Of a DNA stretch of 32,416 nucleotides, positions 8,149-15,255 are shown in pieces. The position numbers and the translations under genes are program-made. The DNA is taken from the NCBI RefSeq assembly GCF_017353515.1, contig NZ_JAFMPY010000002.1, positions 1 through 32,416 on the forward strand, read 5' to 3'. This stretch comes from Jiella sonneratiae. GTDB lineage: Bacteria > Pseudomonadota > Alphaproteobacteria > Rhizobiales > Rhizobiaceae. Numbering within the stretch: the stretch's first letter is position 1; each line of letters starts with the position of its first letter. Under the pieces are notes generated by a model. It saw only the letters and a program-made list of their open reading frames with translations, did not search any database and had not been told where the DNA came from.

Positions 8149-8176
8149 TTGACAGAAGACGACAGTGGTGGAAAAT
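8149..8176 (+). promoter_or_regulatory. Candidate sigma-70 promoter of the polyol operon
   Basis: TTGACA (8149-8154), a perfect -35, is followed after 16 bases by GAAAAT (8171-8176), 4 of 6 for a -10. It sits about 58 bases before the chosen start of the SorC-type regulator, in a local AT-rich patch within otherwise GC-rich DNA. The 333-base gap 7902-8234 holds no gene. Confidence 0.5.
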
Positions 8177-8234
8177 TTTGCGCACAGTGAAAAATAATCC
8201 GCGACGCACCGAGACGCCGCGACGGGAGCGAAAC

Positions 8235-9212
8235 ATGGACGCCGAAGCGGGCCAGCCCCGGTTCGAGACCGACGAGGCCAGCCTCTCGGCTCGCGCCGCA
8301 TGGCTCTACTTCTCCGCCGGCATGACCCAGGGCCAGATCGCCAAGCGTCTCGGCGTGGCCAACACCAAGGCGCACCGGCTGATCGCCCGGGCTTCGCGGG
8401 AGGGGCTGATCCGGGTCTTCGTCGAGGCCGAGGTCGCGGCCTGCATCCGCCTCGAGGACGAACTCGCCGACCGCTTCGGCCTGAACTTCTGCAAGGTGGC
8501 GCCGGATCTCGCCGAGCCGGGCCTGCCGCTCAAGGCGCTCGGTCTTGCCGGCGCGACCTTCCTGAAGAACGAGATCGAGCGCGGCGAACACGCGCTGATC
8601 GGCGTCGGCCACGGCCGGACGCTGGCTGCCGCCGTCGGGGCCATGCCGCAGATCGCCGGCGGCCGGACGCGCTTCGTCTCGGTCCTCGGCGGCTTCAACC
8701 GGCGCTTCGCCGCCAATCCCTACGACGTGATCCACCGGCTCGCCGAGCGGACCGGCGCCGAGGCCTACCAGATCCCGCTGCCGCTCTTTGCCAACACCGC
8801 CGAGGACAAGGCGGTGCTGCTGTCGCAGCCGGGCGTCGCCGAGGTGTTCGAGCTCGCCTGTTCGGCGAGCCTCGTCGTCGCCGGCATCGGCGGCATGACC
8901 GACGACGCCTCGCTGCTCTCCAATCACATGATCGGCCCGGAGGAGATGGCCCTTCTGCGCGGCAGCGGCGCGGTGGGCGAGCTGCTCGGCCACTATTTCG
9001 ACGCCGCGGGACGGGTGGTTGCCGAAAGCTTCAGCGAACGGGCGCTGGCGCCCGCCATCGCGCATCTGCGCGCCTCGACCGTGGTCGCCATCGCCGGCGG
9101 CCGGGAGAAGGTCGAGGCGACGGTCGCCCTGCTGCGGAGCGGGGTGCTGAGCGGCCTCGTCGTCGACGAGACGACGGCCGCCGCGATCCTCGGGGAGGCG
9201 ACCCCGGACTGA
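8235..9212 (+). CDS. SorC-family transcriptional regulator (EryD/LsrR-like)
   Basis: Sugar-responsive regulator of 325 residues. The N-terminal helix-turn-helix is MTQGQIAKRLGVANTKAHRL. The rest is a SorC/DeoR C-terminal sensor domain of the type that binds sugar or polyol phosphates, with GVGHGRTL, VSVLGGFN and VAGIGGM typical of the family. Start chosen at ATG 8235, preceded by GGGAG. An upstream in-frame start adds 19 basic residues without a good site. It leads a plus-strand operon, 59 bases ahead of the binding-protein gene, and by analogy to EryD it probably represses the operon until an inducing phosphorylated intermediate is made. The effector is not known from sequence. Confidence 0.9.
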   Translation: MDAEAGQPRFETDEASLSARAAWLYFSAGMTQGQIAKRLGVANTKAHRLIARASREGLIRVFVEAEVAACIRLEDELADRFGLNFCKVAPDLAEPGLPLKALGLAGATFLKNEIERGEHALIGVGHGRTLAAAVGAMPQIAGGRTRFVSVLGGFNRRFAANPYDVIHRLAERTGAEAYQIPLPLFANTAEDKAVLLSQPGVAEVFELACSASLVVAGIGGMTDDASLLSNHMIGPEEMALLRGSGAVGELLGHYFDAAGRVVAESFSERALAPAIAHLRASTVVAIAGGREKVEATVALLRSGVLSGLVVDETTAAAILGEATPD

Positions 9213-9271
9213 TCTTGGCATCGTGGCAGCCGGGCGTGAACGACCCGGCGTAACTGGGAGGAAAGCAGGCC

Positions 9272-10714
9272 ATGTATGAAAAGGAACGGGATCTCATCGC
9301 CGCGCTGGCGCGTCGCCAGATCGGCCGCCGCGACTTCCTGCGGCGCAGCGCGAAGCTCGGTCTCAGCACCGCGCTGATGAGCGGCCTCATGGGGCAGTCG
9401 CTCACCCATGCGCTCGCCGCCGACTCCGGCATCGACTGGAAGAAGCATCAGGGCACGTCGCTGAAGCTGCTCCTCAACAAGCATCCCTATGCCGACGCGA
9501 TGATCGCCGATCTCGACGCGTTCAAGCAGCTGACGGGGATGGATGTCACCTATGACGTGTTTCCCGAGGACGTCTATTTCGACAAGGTGACGGCGGCGCT
9601 CTCCTCCGGCTCGTCGGAATACGACGCGCTGATGACCGGTGCCTATCAGACCTGGACCTACGGCCCGGCAGGCTGGATCGTCGATCTCAAGGAATACATC
9701 AACGACAGCTCCAAGACCGCCGGCGACTGGGACTGGGACGACGTGCTGCCCAACCTTCGGGCCTCGACCTCCTGGTCGGGCGTTCCCGGCGAGGCGCTCG
9801 GCGGCGACAACGCCAAGCAGTGGTGCCTGCCCTGGGCCTTCGAGCTGAACTCGATCAGCTACAACAAGCGCGCCTTCGACGAGATGAAGATCGATCCGCC
9901 CACCAACCTCGACGACCTGATGGACAAGGCGGCGCAGATCACCAAGTCCGACAAGAACATGTACGGCATCGGGGTGCGCGGCTCGCGCTCCTGGGCGACG
10001 ATCCACCCGGGCTTCCTGTCGGGCTACGTCAATTTCGGCGCCCAGGATTTCACCGTCGAGGACGGCGTCCTCAAGGCGGCGATGAATTCCGACGCGGCGA
10101 AGGCCTTCACCGGTCAATGGGTGAAGATGATCCAGGAGTCCGGGCCGAAGAACTGGTCGACCTACACCTGGTACCAGGTCGGCAACGATCTCGGCGCCGG
10201 CGCATCGGGCATGATCTTCGACGCCGACATCCTCGGCTATTTCCAGAACAACGGCGACACCAAGGAGAAGGGCAACATCGGCTTCCACGCCTTTGCTGCC
10301 AATCCCGACGCCAAGCAGCCGACGCCGAACGTCTGGATCTGGTCGCTCGCCATGTCGAACTTCTCCGGCAACAAGGACGCGACCTGGTACTTCCTCCAGT
10401 GGGCGACCTCGAAGCAGCACGACCTCTTCGGCGCGGTGAAGATGGACATGGTCAATCCGGTGCGCCAGTCGGTCTGGGACGACGAGGACTTCAAGAAGCG
10501 GATGGAGCAGAACACCGGCTATCTCGAGCAGTTCACCGCCTCGGCGCCGGGCTCGAAGATCTACTTCACGCCGCAGCCGCTGTTCTTCGACGTGACCACC
10601 GCCTGGGCGGCGATGCTGCAGCAGATGGTGGCGAAGGAGGTGCCGGTCGACGAGGGGCTCGACCAGCTGGTCGCCTCGATCAACGACCAGATGCAGCAGG
10701 CCGGCCTGCAATAG
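9272..10714 (+). CDS. ABC transporter substrate-binding protein, Tat-exported
   Basis: Extracellular solute-binding protein (family 1, sugar/polyol type) of 480 residues. The N-terminus has a twin-arginine motif, GRRDFLRRS, followed by a hydrophobic stretch (LGLSTALMSGLMGQS) and an LAA cleavage site near residue 50, so it should be exported folded by Tat. The body has the FN, TWT and WCLPW-type aromatic patches usual for carbohydrate binders. GGAGG lies about 10 bases before the ATG. It is first of the transport genes. Its gene is followed by two tandem hairpins before the permease genes. The organisation, with two permeases and two ATPases, resembles the rhizobial glycerol importer GlpSTPQV, so a polyol ligand is likely. 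Confidence 0.92.
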   Translation: MYEKERDLIAALARRQIGRRDFLRRSAKLGLSTALMSGLMGQSLTHALAADSGIDWKKHQGTSLKLLLNKHPYADAMIADLDAFKQLTGMDVTYDVFPEDVYFDKVTAALSSGSSEYDALMTGAYQTWTYGPAGWIVDLKEYINDSSKTAGDWDWDDVLPNLRASTSWSGVPGEALGGDNAKQWCLPWAFELNSISYNKRAFDEMKIDPPTNLDDLMDKAAQITKSDKNMYGIGVRGSRSWATIHPGFLSGYVNFGAQDFTVEDGVLKAAMNSDAAKAFTGQWVKMIQESGPKNWSTYTWYQVGNDLGAGASGMIFDADILGYFQNNGDTKEKGNIGFHAFAANPDAKQPTPNVWIWSLAMSNFSGNKDATWYFLQWATSKQHDLFGAVKMDMVNPVRQSVWDDEDFKKRMEQNTGYLEQFTASAPGSKIYFTPQPLFFDVTTAWAAMLQQMVAKEVPVDEGLDQLVASINDQMQQAGLQ

Positions 10715-10728
10715 GCTGCGTCCTCCCG

Positions 10729-10764
10729 ACGGCAGCGCCGCCCCGAAACCGGTGGCGCTGCCGT
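10729..10764 (+). promoter_or_regulatory. First intercistronic hairpin after the binding-protein gene
   Basis: ACGGCAGCGCC (10729-10739) pairs perfectly with GGCGCTGCCGT (10754-10764), an 11-bp stem with a 14-nt loop, 14 bases past the binding-protein stop. No T run follows, so attenuation or mRNA stabilisation is more likely than full termination. Confidence 0.6.
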
Positions 10765-10773
10765 GACGCACCG

Positions 10774-10801
10774 GACGCCGCCGGTTCAAGCCGGCGGCGT
10801 C
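10774..10801 (+). promoter_or_regulatory. Second intercistronic hairpin after the binding-protein gene
   Basis: GACGCCGCCGG (10774-10784) pairs perfectly with CCGGCGGCGTC (10791-10801), an 11-bp stem with a 6-nt loop, only 9 bases after the first hairpin and about 60 bases before the permease start. Together they form a double barrier between the binding-protein gene and the rest of the operon. Confidence 0.65.
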
Positions 10802-10861
10802 CCGGGATCTTCTTCGAGCGCCGTCGGGCCGCCGGCTCGGCGAACCTGCCAAGGATGCGAC

Positions 10862-11806
10862 ATGACGTCCGCCGATCATGCCACCGCTGGCCGCGCCGCC
10901 GCCGAACGACCGCTGACGCGGCGCCGGCGCCGCAACCTTCTGCCCTATCTCCTCAGCCTGCCGGCGCTGCTGGTCACCGTCTGGATCATCATCCCCTTCG
11001 TCACCGCGATCTACTACTCTCTGCTGCGCTACCGGCTGTCGCTGCCGCAGCTGCGCGGCTTCGTCTGGTTCGACAACTATCTGAATTTTCTGACGGACGG
11101 ACGCTTCTGGTACACCGTCGAGGTGTCGCTGCTCTATACCGTCCTGACGGTCGTCATCGAGCTGGTGCTCGGCCTCGGCATCGCGCTTTTGCTGCAGCGT
11201 CCGTCGCGCTTCAACAACCTCGCGGCCATGCTCCTGCTTTTGCCGCTGATGGTCGCGCCGGCGCTGGCTTCCCTGATGTGGAAGCTGATGACCAATCCGA
11301 ACTTCGGCATCCTCAGCTATCTCGTCGGCCTCGTCGGCGTCACCAACTTCCGCTGGGCCTCCGATCCGTCCTCGGCGCTGTTCACCGTCGTCCTCGTCGA
11401 CGTCTGGGTCTACACGCCCTTCATCATGGTGCTGCTGCTCGCCGGGCTGCGGTCGCTGCCGAAGCAGCCCTTCGAGGCGGCGGCGCTCGACGGCGTGCCG
11501 CGGACCTTCGTCTTCTTCCGCATCACCCTGCCGATGCTGATGCCCTACATCCTCACCGCGTCGCTGTTCCGCATGCTGGAGTCGATCCAGCAGTTCGACA
11601 TCGTCTACGCCATGACCCAAGGCGGCCCCGGCAACACGCTGACCGTCTTTCAGGTCGAGGCCTATCTGCAATTCTTCCAGTTCACCAATGTCGGCCGCTC
11701 GGCGGCGCTCTTGATGGTGCTCTGGGCGATCACCTTCGCGCTGTCCAACGTCTTCGTGAAGAACTGGCTGCGGCTGCGCGAACGCGCCCACGGCGCTGCG
11801 GCCTGA
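10862..11806 (+). CDS. ABC transporter permease, MalF/UgpA-like
   Basis: Inner-membrane permease of 314 residues with about six transmembrane segments, the first at roughly 27-50 (LLPYLLSLPALLVTVWIIIP) after an Arg-rich cytoplasmic head. The EAA loop is EAAALDGVPRTFVFFRITLP and the MTQGGPG motif after it is typical of carbohydrate permeases. The ATG at 10862 has AAGGA 6 bases upstream. The open frame extends 33 codons further but crosses the two hairpins and is not protein-like. It is followed after 11 bases by the second permease gene. Confidence 0.92.
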   Translation: MTSADHATAGRAAAERPLTRRRRRNLLPYLLSLPALLVTVWIIIPFVTAIYYSLLRYRLSLPQLRGFVWFDNYLNFLTDGRFWYTVEVSLLYTVLTVVIELVLGLGIALLLQRPSRFNNLAAMLLLLPLMVAPALASLMWKLMTNPNFGILSYLVGLVGVTNFRWASDPSSALFTVVLVDVWVYTPFIMVLLLAGLRSLPKQPFEAAALDGVPRTFVFFRITLPMLMPYILTASLFRMLESIQQFDIVYAMTQGGPGNTLTVFQVEAYLQFFQFTNVGRSAALLMVLWAITFALSNVFVKNWLRLRERAHGAAA

Positions 11807-11817
11807 GGAGGCGAGCC

Positions 11818-12675
11818 ATGCACCACACATCGACCGGCGAGCGCATCCTTCGCGGCGTGCTCATTTCGCTGGCGCTGATCTTCTTTCTCTTCCCGATCTT
11901 CTGGATCCTCCTGATGAGCTTCCAGACCAACGCCCAGATCCTCAGGATCCCGCCGAGCATCGTCTTCACGCCGACCCTCGACAACTACGTCTCGCTGATC
12001 ACCGGCGAACTGAAGACGGCGAGCGGCGTCCTGAAGCTCGCCTTCATGCAGAACCTCCTGAACAGCCTGATCCTGTCGGTCGCTTCGGTGGCGCTGTCGC
12101 TCGTCCTCGCCGTGCCGGCGGCCTACGCCTTCGCCCGCTACAAGTTCCGCTTTTCCGAGGACATCGCCTTCACGCTCCTGTCCTTCAAGTTCGCCCCGCC
12201 GCTGCTCGTGCTGCTGCCGCTGACGATCTATTTCCAGCAGATCGGGCTCGCCAACACCTATGTCGGGCTGATCTGGGTGTATCAGCTGATCACTCTGCCG
12301 CTGATCCTGTGGATCGTCCGCGGCTATTTCGAGGACATCAGCCCCGACATCGAGCACGCCTACCGCATCGCCGGCCATTCCTGGCTGCGCTCCTTCCTGA
12401 AGATCTCGGTTCCCCTGGCCATGCCGGGAATCGCCGCGGCGGCGCTGCTCTCATTCATCTTCGCATGGAACAACTTCGTCTTCGCGCTGGTGCTCGCCTC
12501 GGCCGACAAGCAGCCGGTGACGGTCGGTGCGCTGGCCTTCGTCACCGCCTCGGGCATCCAGTACGGCCAGATCGCCGCCGCCGTGGTGATCTCGATCGCC
12601 CCGACGCTGGCGCTCGCCCTGTTCGCCCAGCGCTACCTCGTCGAGGGCCTCTCCCTCGGCGCCGTGAAAGGCTGA
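11818..12675 (+). CDS. ABC transporter permease, MalG/UgpE-like
   Basis: Second permease, 285 residues, with six predicted membrane segments beginning LISLALIFFLFPIFWILL. The EAA loop is EHAYRIAGHSWLRSFLKISV, followed by a normal MalG-like C-terminus. The frame is open for about 2 kb upstream, but that part overlaps the binding protein and first permease in another frame. The ATG at 11818 preceded by GGAGG is the clear start. The next gene begins 5 bases after its stop, so the importer genes are tightly packed. Confidence 0.92.
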   Translation: MHHTSTGERILRGVLISLALIFFLFPIFWILLMSFQTNAQILRIPPSIVFTPTLDNYVSLITGELKTASGVLKLAFMQNLLNSLILSVASVALSLVLAVPAAYAFARYKFRFSEDIAFTLLSFKFAPPLLVLLPLTIYFQQIGLANTYVGLIWVYQLITLPLILWIVRGYFEDISPDIEHAYRIAGHSWLRSFLKISVPLAMPGIAAAALLSFIFAWNNFVFALVLASADKQPVTVGALAFVTASGIQYGQIAAAVVISIAPTLALALFAQRYLVEGLSLGAVKG

Positions 12676-12680
12676 TCGCC

Positions 12681-13808
12681 ATGGCAAGCCTCGCCCTCGA
12701 CCACGTCACCAAGCGCTACGGCCGGGAGACCGTGCTCGACGACGTCTCGCTCAGCGTCGCCGACGGCGAGATCGTCTCGATCTTCGGGCCGTCGGGGGCG
12801 GGCAAGACGGTGCTCCTGCGGCTGATCGCCGGAATGGCCGAACCGGAGGAGGGGGCGATCCTCGTCGACGGCAGCGACGTCATCGACGTCGCGCCGGAGC
12901 AGCGCTCCGTCGGCATGGCCTTCCAGAACTTCGCGCTGTTCCCGCACATGTCCGCCTTCGACAACATCGCCAGCCCGCTGGTCGCCCGCCGCCTCGGCCG
13001 CGACGGGATCGAGGACGGCGTCCAGAAGATCGCCCGGCTTCTGAAGATCGACCACGTGCTCGGCCACGCGCCGCGCGCATTGTCGAACGGCCAGAAGCAG
13101 CGCACGGCGCTCGCCCGGGCGCTGGTCGCGGCACCGAAGATCCTGCTTCTCGACGATCCCCTGCGCAACGTCGACGCCAAGCTGCGCTTCGAGATGCGCC
13201 TCGAACTGCCGCGCCTTCTCGAGCGCTTCGGCTCGACCGTGCTCTACGTGACCCAGGACTATCGCGAGGCGATGGCGCTCGGCCGCCGCATCGCGGTCCT
13301 CGTCCACGGCCGGATCGCCCAGTTCGGAACGCCGGACGAGATCTACGACCGGCCGGCCAATGTCGAGGTCGCCGAGCTGTTCGGCGATCCCGGCATCAAT
13401 CTCTTCGAAGGCCATGTCGAGGCGGGCCGCAGCGGCATGGTCGCGGCGGTGGGCGGCATGCGCCTGCCGCTCGCGCCCGGCTTCGAGCGGATCGCCGGCC
13501 GCAGCGTCACCATCGGCGTCAGGCCTGAGCATGTCGGCTTTGCCGCGGCGGGAACCGAGGGCGCCGTCGCGGCCCGGGTCGCGGCGCTTCTGCCGCTCAA
13601 CGACCGGATGGTGCGGCTTCTCGTCACCGAGGACGGCCGCGAGCTCTACACCTCGCGCGAGGCGGGAGGGGCGGCGATGGAGGAGGGGGCGCGGGGCCAT
13701 GTCGTCGCCGATCCCGCCGCGATCGTCGTCTTCGACCGCGAGACCGGCCGGCGGATTGCGCCGCGATCCGCCGGATTCGCGAGCCCGGCGCTGCAGGAAA
13801 ACCCGTGA
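12681..13808 (+). CDS. ABC transporter ATP-binding protein with altered catalytic residues (first of a pair)
   Basis: MalK/UgpC-type ATPase of 375 residues. Walker A GPSGAGKT (36-43) and Q-loop Q82 are normal. The signature is LSNGQ (134-138) in place of LSGGQ. Walker B is LLLLDDP, so the catalytic glutamate is replaced by D159. The switch histidine is replaced by Q192 (VTQDY in place of VTHDQ). A TOBE-type regulatory domain (GVRPEHVGF) follows. Losing both the glutamate and the histidine should make the ATP site that this subunit supplies weak or inactive. It is paired with the next gene, whose Walker B and histidine are intact, so the two probably form a heterodimer like GlpS/GlpT of the rhizobial glycerol importer. 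It shares the operon with the permeases, 5 bases after the second one. Confidence 0.9.
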   Translation: MASLALDHVTKRYGRETVLDDVSLSVADGEIVSIFGPSGAGKTVLLRLIAGMAEPEEGAILVDGSDVIDVAPEQRSVGMAFQNFALFPHMSAFDNIASPLVARRLGRDGIEDGVQKIARLLKIDHVLGHAPRALSNGQKQRTALARALVAAPKILLLDDPLRNVDAKLRFEMRLELPRLLERFGSTVLYVTQDYREAMALGRRIAVLVHGRIAQFGTPDEIYDRPANVEVAELFGDPGINLFEGHVEAGRSGMVAAVGGMRLPLAPGFERIAGRSVTIGVRPEHVGFAAAGTEGAVAARVAALLPLNDRMVRLLVTEDGRELYTSREAGGAAMEEGARGHVVADPAAIVVFDRETGRRIAPRSAGFASPALQENP

Positions 13809-13862
13809 GGATGAGGGATGAAATGATGTTGCCGGCTTCTCCCCTCGCTCTCGCCGCGTCGC

Positions 13863-14037
13863 ACCCCCCTCTGTCCTGCCGGACATCTCCCCCGCAAGGG
13901 GGGAGATCGGCAGCTTCAATCTCAAGCATCCGTTCCTCGGCCGTCGTGCGATCTCTTGCGCCTGAAATCTGGCTGGGCGCCGGCGCGAGATCGATCTCCC
14001 CCCTGGCGGGGGAGATGTCCGGCAGGGCAGAGGGGGG
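13863..14037. repeat. RIME-like mosaic palindromic element
   Basis: Two inverted arms of about 45 bases bracket an 84-base centre. The left arm (13863-13908) begins ACCCCCCTCTGTCCTGCC and ends CAAGGGGGGAGATC. The right arm (13993-14038) is its near-exact inverse, starting GATCTCCCCCCTGGCGGGGG and ending GGGCAGAGGGGGGC. Each arm also contains its own smaller palindrome (CTCCCC...GGGGAG). This design matches rhizobial intergenic mosaic elements. It fills the 295-base gap between the two ATPase genes, and a relative lies at 30062-30245. Confidence 0.8.
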
Positions 14038-14103
14038 CAGGCTCGCGCGAACCGACGAACTTAGACCGTTCCAGTCGCCGTCCAGCGCCCGGAGGCACCC
14101 CCG

Positions 14104-15255
14104 ATGACCGCCTCCGTCGTCCTCGACAGCGTCAACAAGATCTACGGTGCCAGGAACCCGAGGCCGATCTACGCCGTGCGCGATTTCTCGATCGAGATCG
14201 CGCCGGGCGAGATCGTCGCGCTGCTCGGCTCGTCGGGCTGCGGCAAGACCTCGACGCTGCGCATGATCGCCGGCTTCGAGGAGGTGACGAAGGGCGAGAT
14301 CCGCATCGGCGATCGCCGGATCGACGCGCTGGCGCCGGCGCAGCGGCGGGTCGCCATGGCCTTCGAGGGCTATTCGCTCTATCCGCCGCTCACCCTTCGC
14401 GAGAACATCGCCTTCGCCCTCAAGGCCGAGAAGCTGGACAATGCCGAGACCGCCCGGCGCGTCGAGGAGATCGCCCGGCTCCTGGAGCTCGGGCCGTATC
14501 TCGACCGCTATCCTTCGACGGTGTCTGCCGGCCAGCAACAGCGCGCCAGCCTCGGCCGGGCGCTGGTGCGCAAGGCCGAACTCTATCTCCTCGACGAGCC
14601 GATGGGCCAGCTCGAGCCGCAACTGCGCGCCGTGCTGCGCGGCCGCCTGAAGCGATATCTGCGCGAACACGGGCTGACGGCGATCCTCGTCACCCACGAC
14701 CAGACCGAGGCGAACGCGCTCGCCGATCGCATCGCCGTCATGGAGGGGGGCGTGCTGCAGCAGTTCGCCTCGCCGGCGGAGCTGAAGCGGGCGCCGGCCA
14801 ATCTCTTCGTCGGCACCTTCATCGGCGAGCCGCCGATGAACGTCTACCGGGTGAAGCCGACGGTCGCGGACGGGCGGCTGTCGCTCTCCGCCGCAGGGGC
14901 GGAACTGTTCGGCTATGCGCCCGGCACGGTCAGCGACGCCGTGCTCGACCGCGTCAGGGGCCGCGAGGAGGTCATCGTCGGGGTGCGGCCGGCGGACGTC
15001 AGGGTCGGTGCGAGCGGCGCCCCGGCCGAGGTCGTCTCCAACCAGTGGATCGGCGACCAGACGCATCTGGAATCGACCTTTCCCGGCGGCGTGATCGTCG
15101 CGACCATTCAGGACCGCTTCCGGGCGAAGGCCGGCGAGCGCATCCATGTCGACGTGCCGGCCGACAGGCTGCACGTCTTTTCCTCCGAGGGAAGCGCACT
15201 GTCGCACGGCCGCGAGCTGGCCGCGCCGCGGCCTGCGGAAAGGGTGGCGGCATGA
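14104..15255 (+). CDS. ABC transporter ATP-binding protein with complementary changes (second of a pair)
   Basis: Second MalK-like ATPase, 383 residues. Walker A GSSGCGKT (42-49), Walker B LLDEP (E165) and switch H198 in VTHDQ are all intact. The changes here are elsewhere: the Q-loop glutamine is E88 (AFEGYSLYPP), the signature is VSAGQ (140-144), and the D-loop aspartate is E171 (GQLE in place of GALD). In a heterodimer its Walker motifs would face the LSNGQ signature of the partner and give the one good ATP site. The TOBE-type domain (GVRPADVRV) is present. It is separated from the first ATPase gene by a mosaic repeat and overlaps the kinase gene by ATGA. Confidence 0.9.
   Translation: MTASVVLDSVNKIYGARNPRPIYAVRDFSIEIAPGEIVALLGSSGCGKTSTLRMIAGFEEVTKGEIRIGDRRIDALAPAQRRVAMAFEGYSLYPPLTLRENIAFALKAEKLDNAETARRVEEIARLLELGPYLDRYPSTVSAGQQQRASLGRALVRKAELYLLDEPMGQLEPQLRAVLRGRLKRYLREHGLTAILVTHDQTEANALADRIAVMEGGVLQQFASPAELKRAPANLFVGTFIGEPPMNVYRVKPTVADGRLSLSAAGAELFGYAPGTVSDAVLDRVRGREEVIVGVRPADVRVGASGAPAEVVSNQWIGDQTHLESTFPGGVIVATIQDRFRAKAGERIHVDVPADRLHVFSSEGSALSHGRELAAPRPAERVAA

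Noticed and set aside
8993-11830. A 945-residue open frame on the minus strand opposite the binding-protein and first permease genes
   Set aside because: Its translation is Arg/Asp/Gln/His-rich with no family motif. It is the antisense of three well-supported genes, as is common in high-GC DNA.
9820-12675. Possible fusion protein of 951 residues ending in the second permease
   Set aside because: The upstream part overlaps the binding protein and first permease in a different frame and is not protein-like. The ATG at 11818 with GGAGG upstream starts the real gene.
13863-14037. CRISPR array or intrinsic terminator
   Set aside because: Only one pair of inverted arms is present, with no regular spacers. 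The palindromes are not followed by T runs. A mosaic intergenic repeat explains the structure better.
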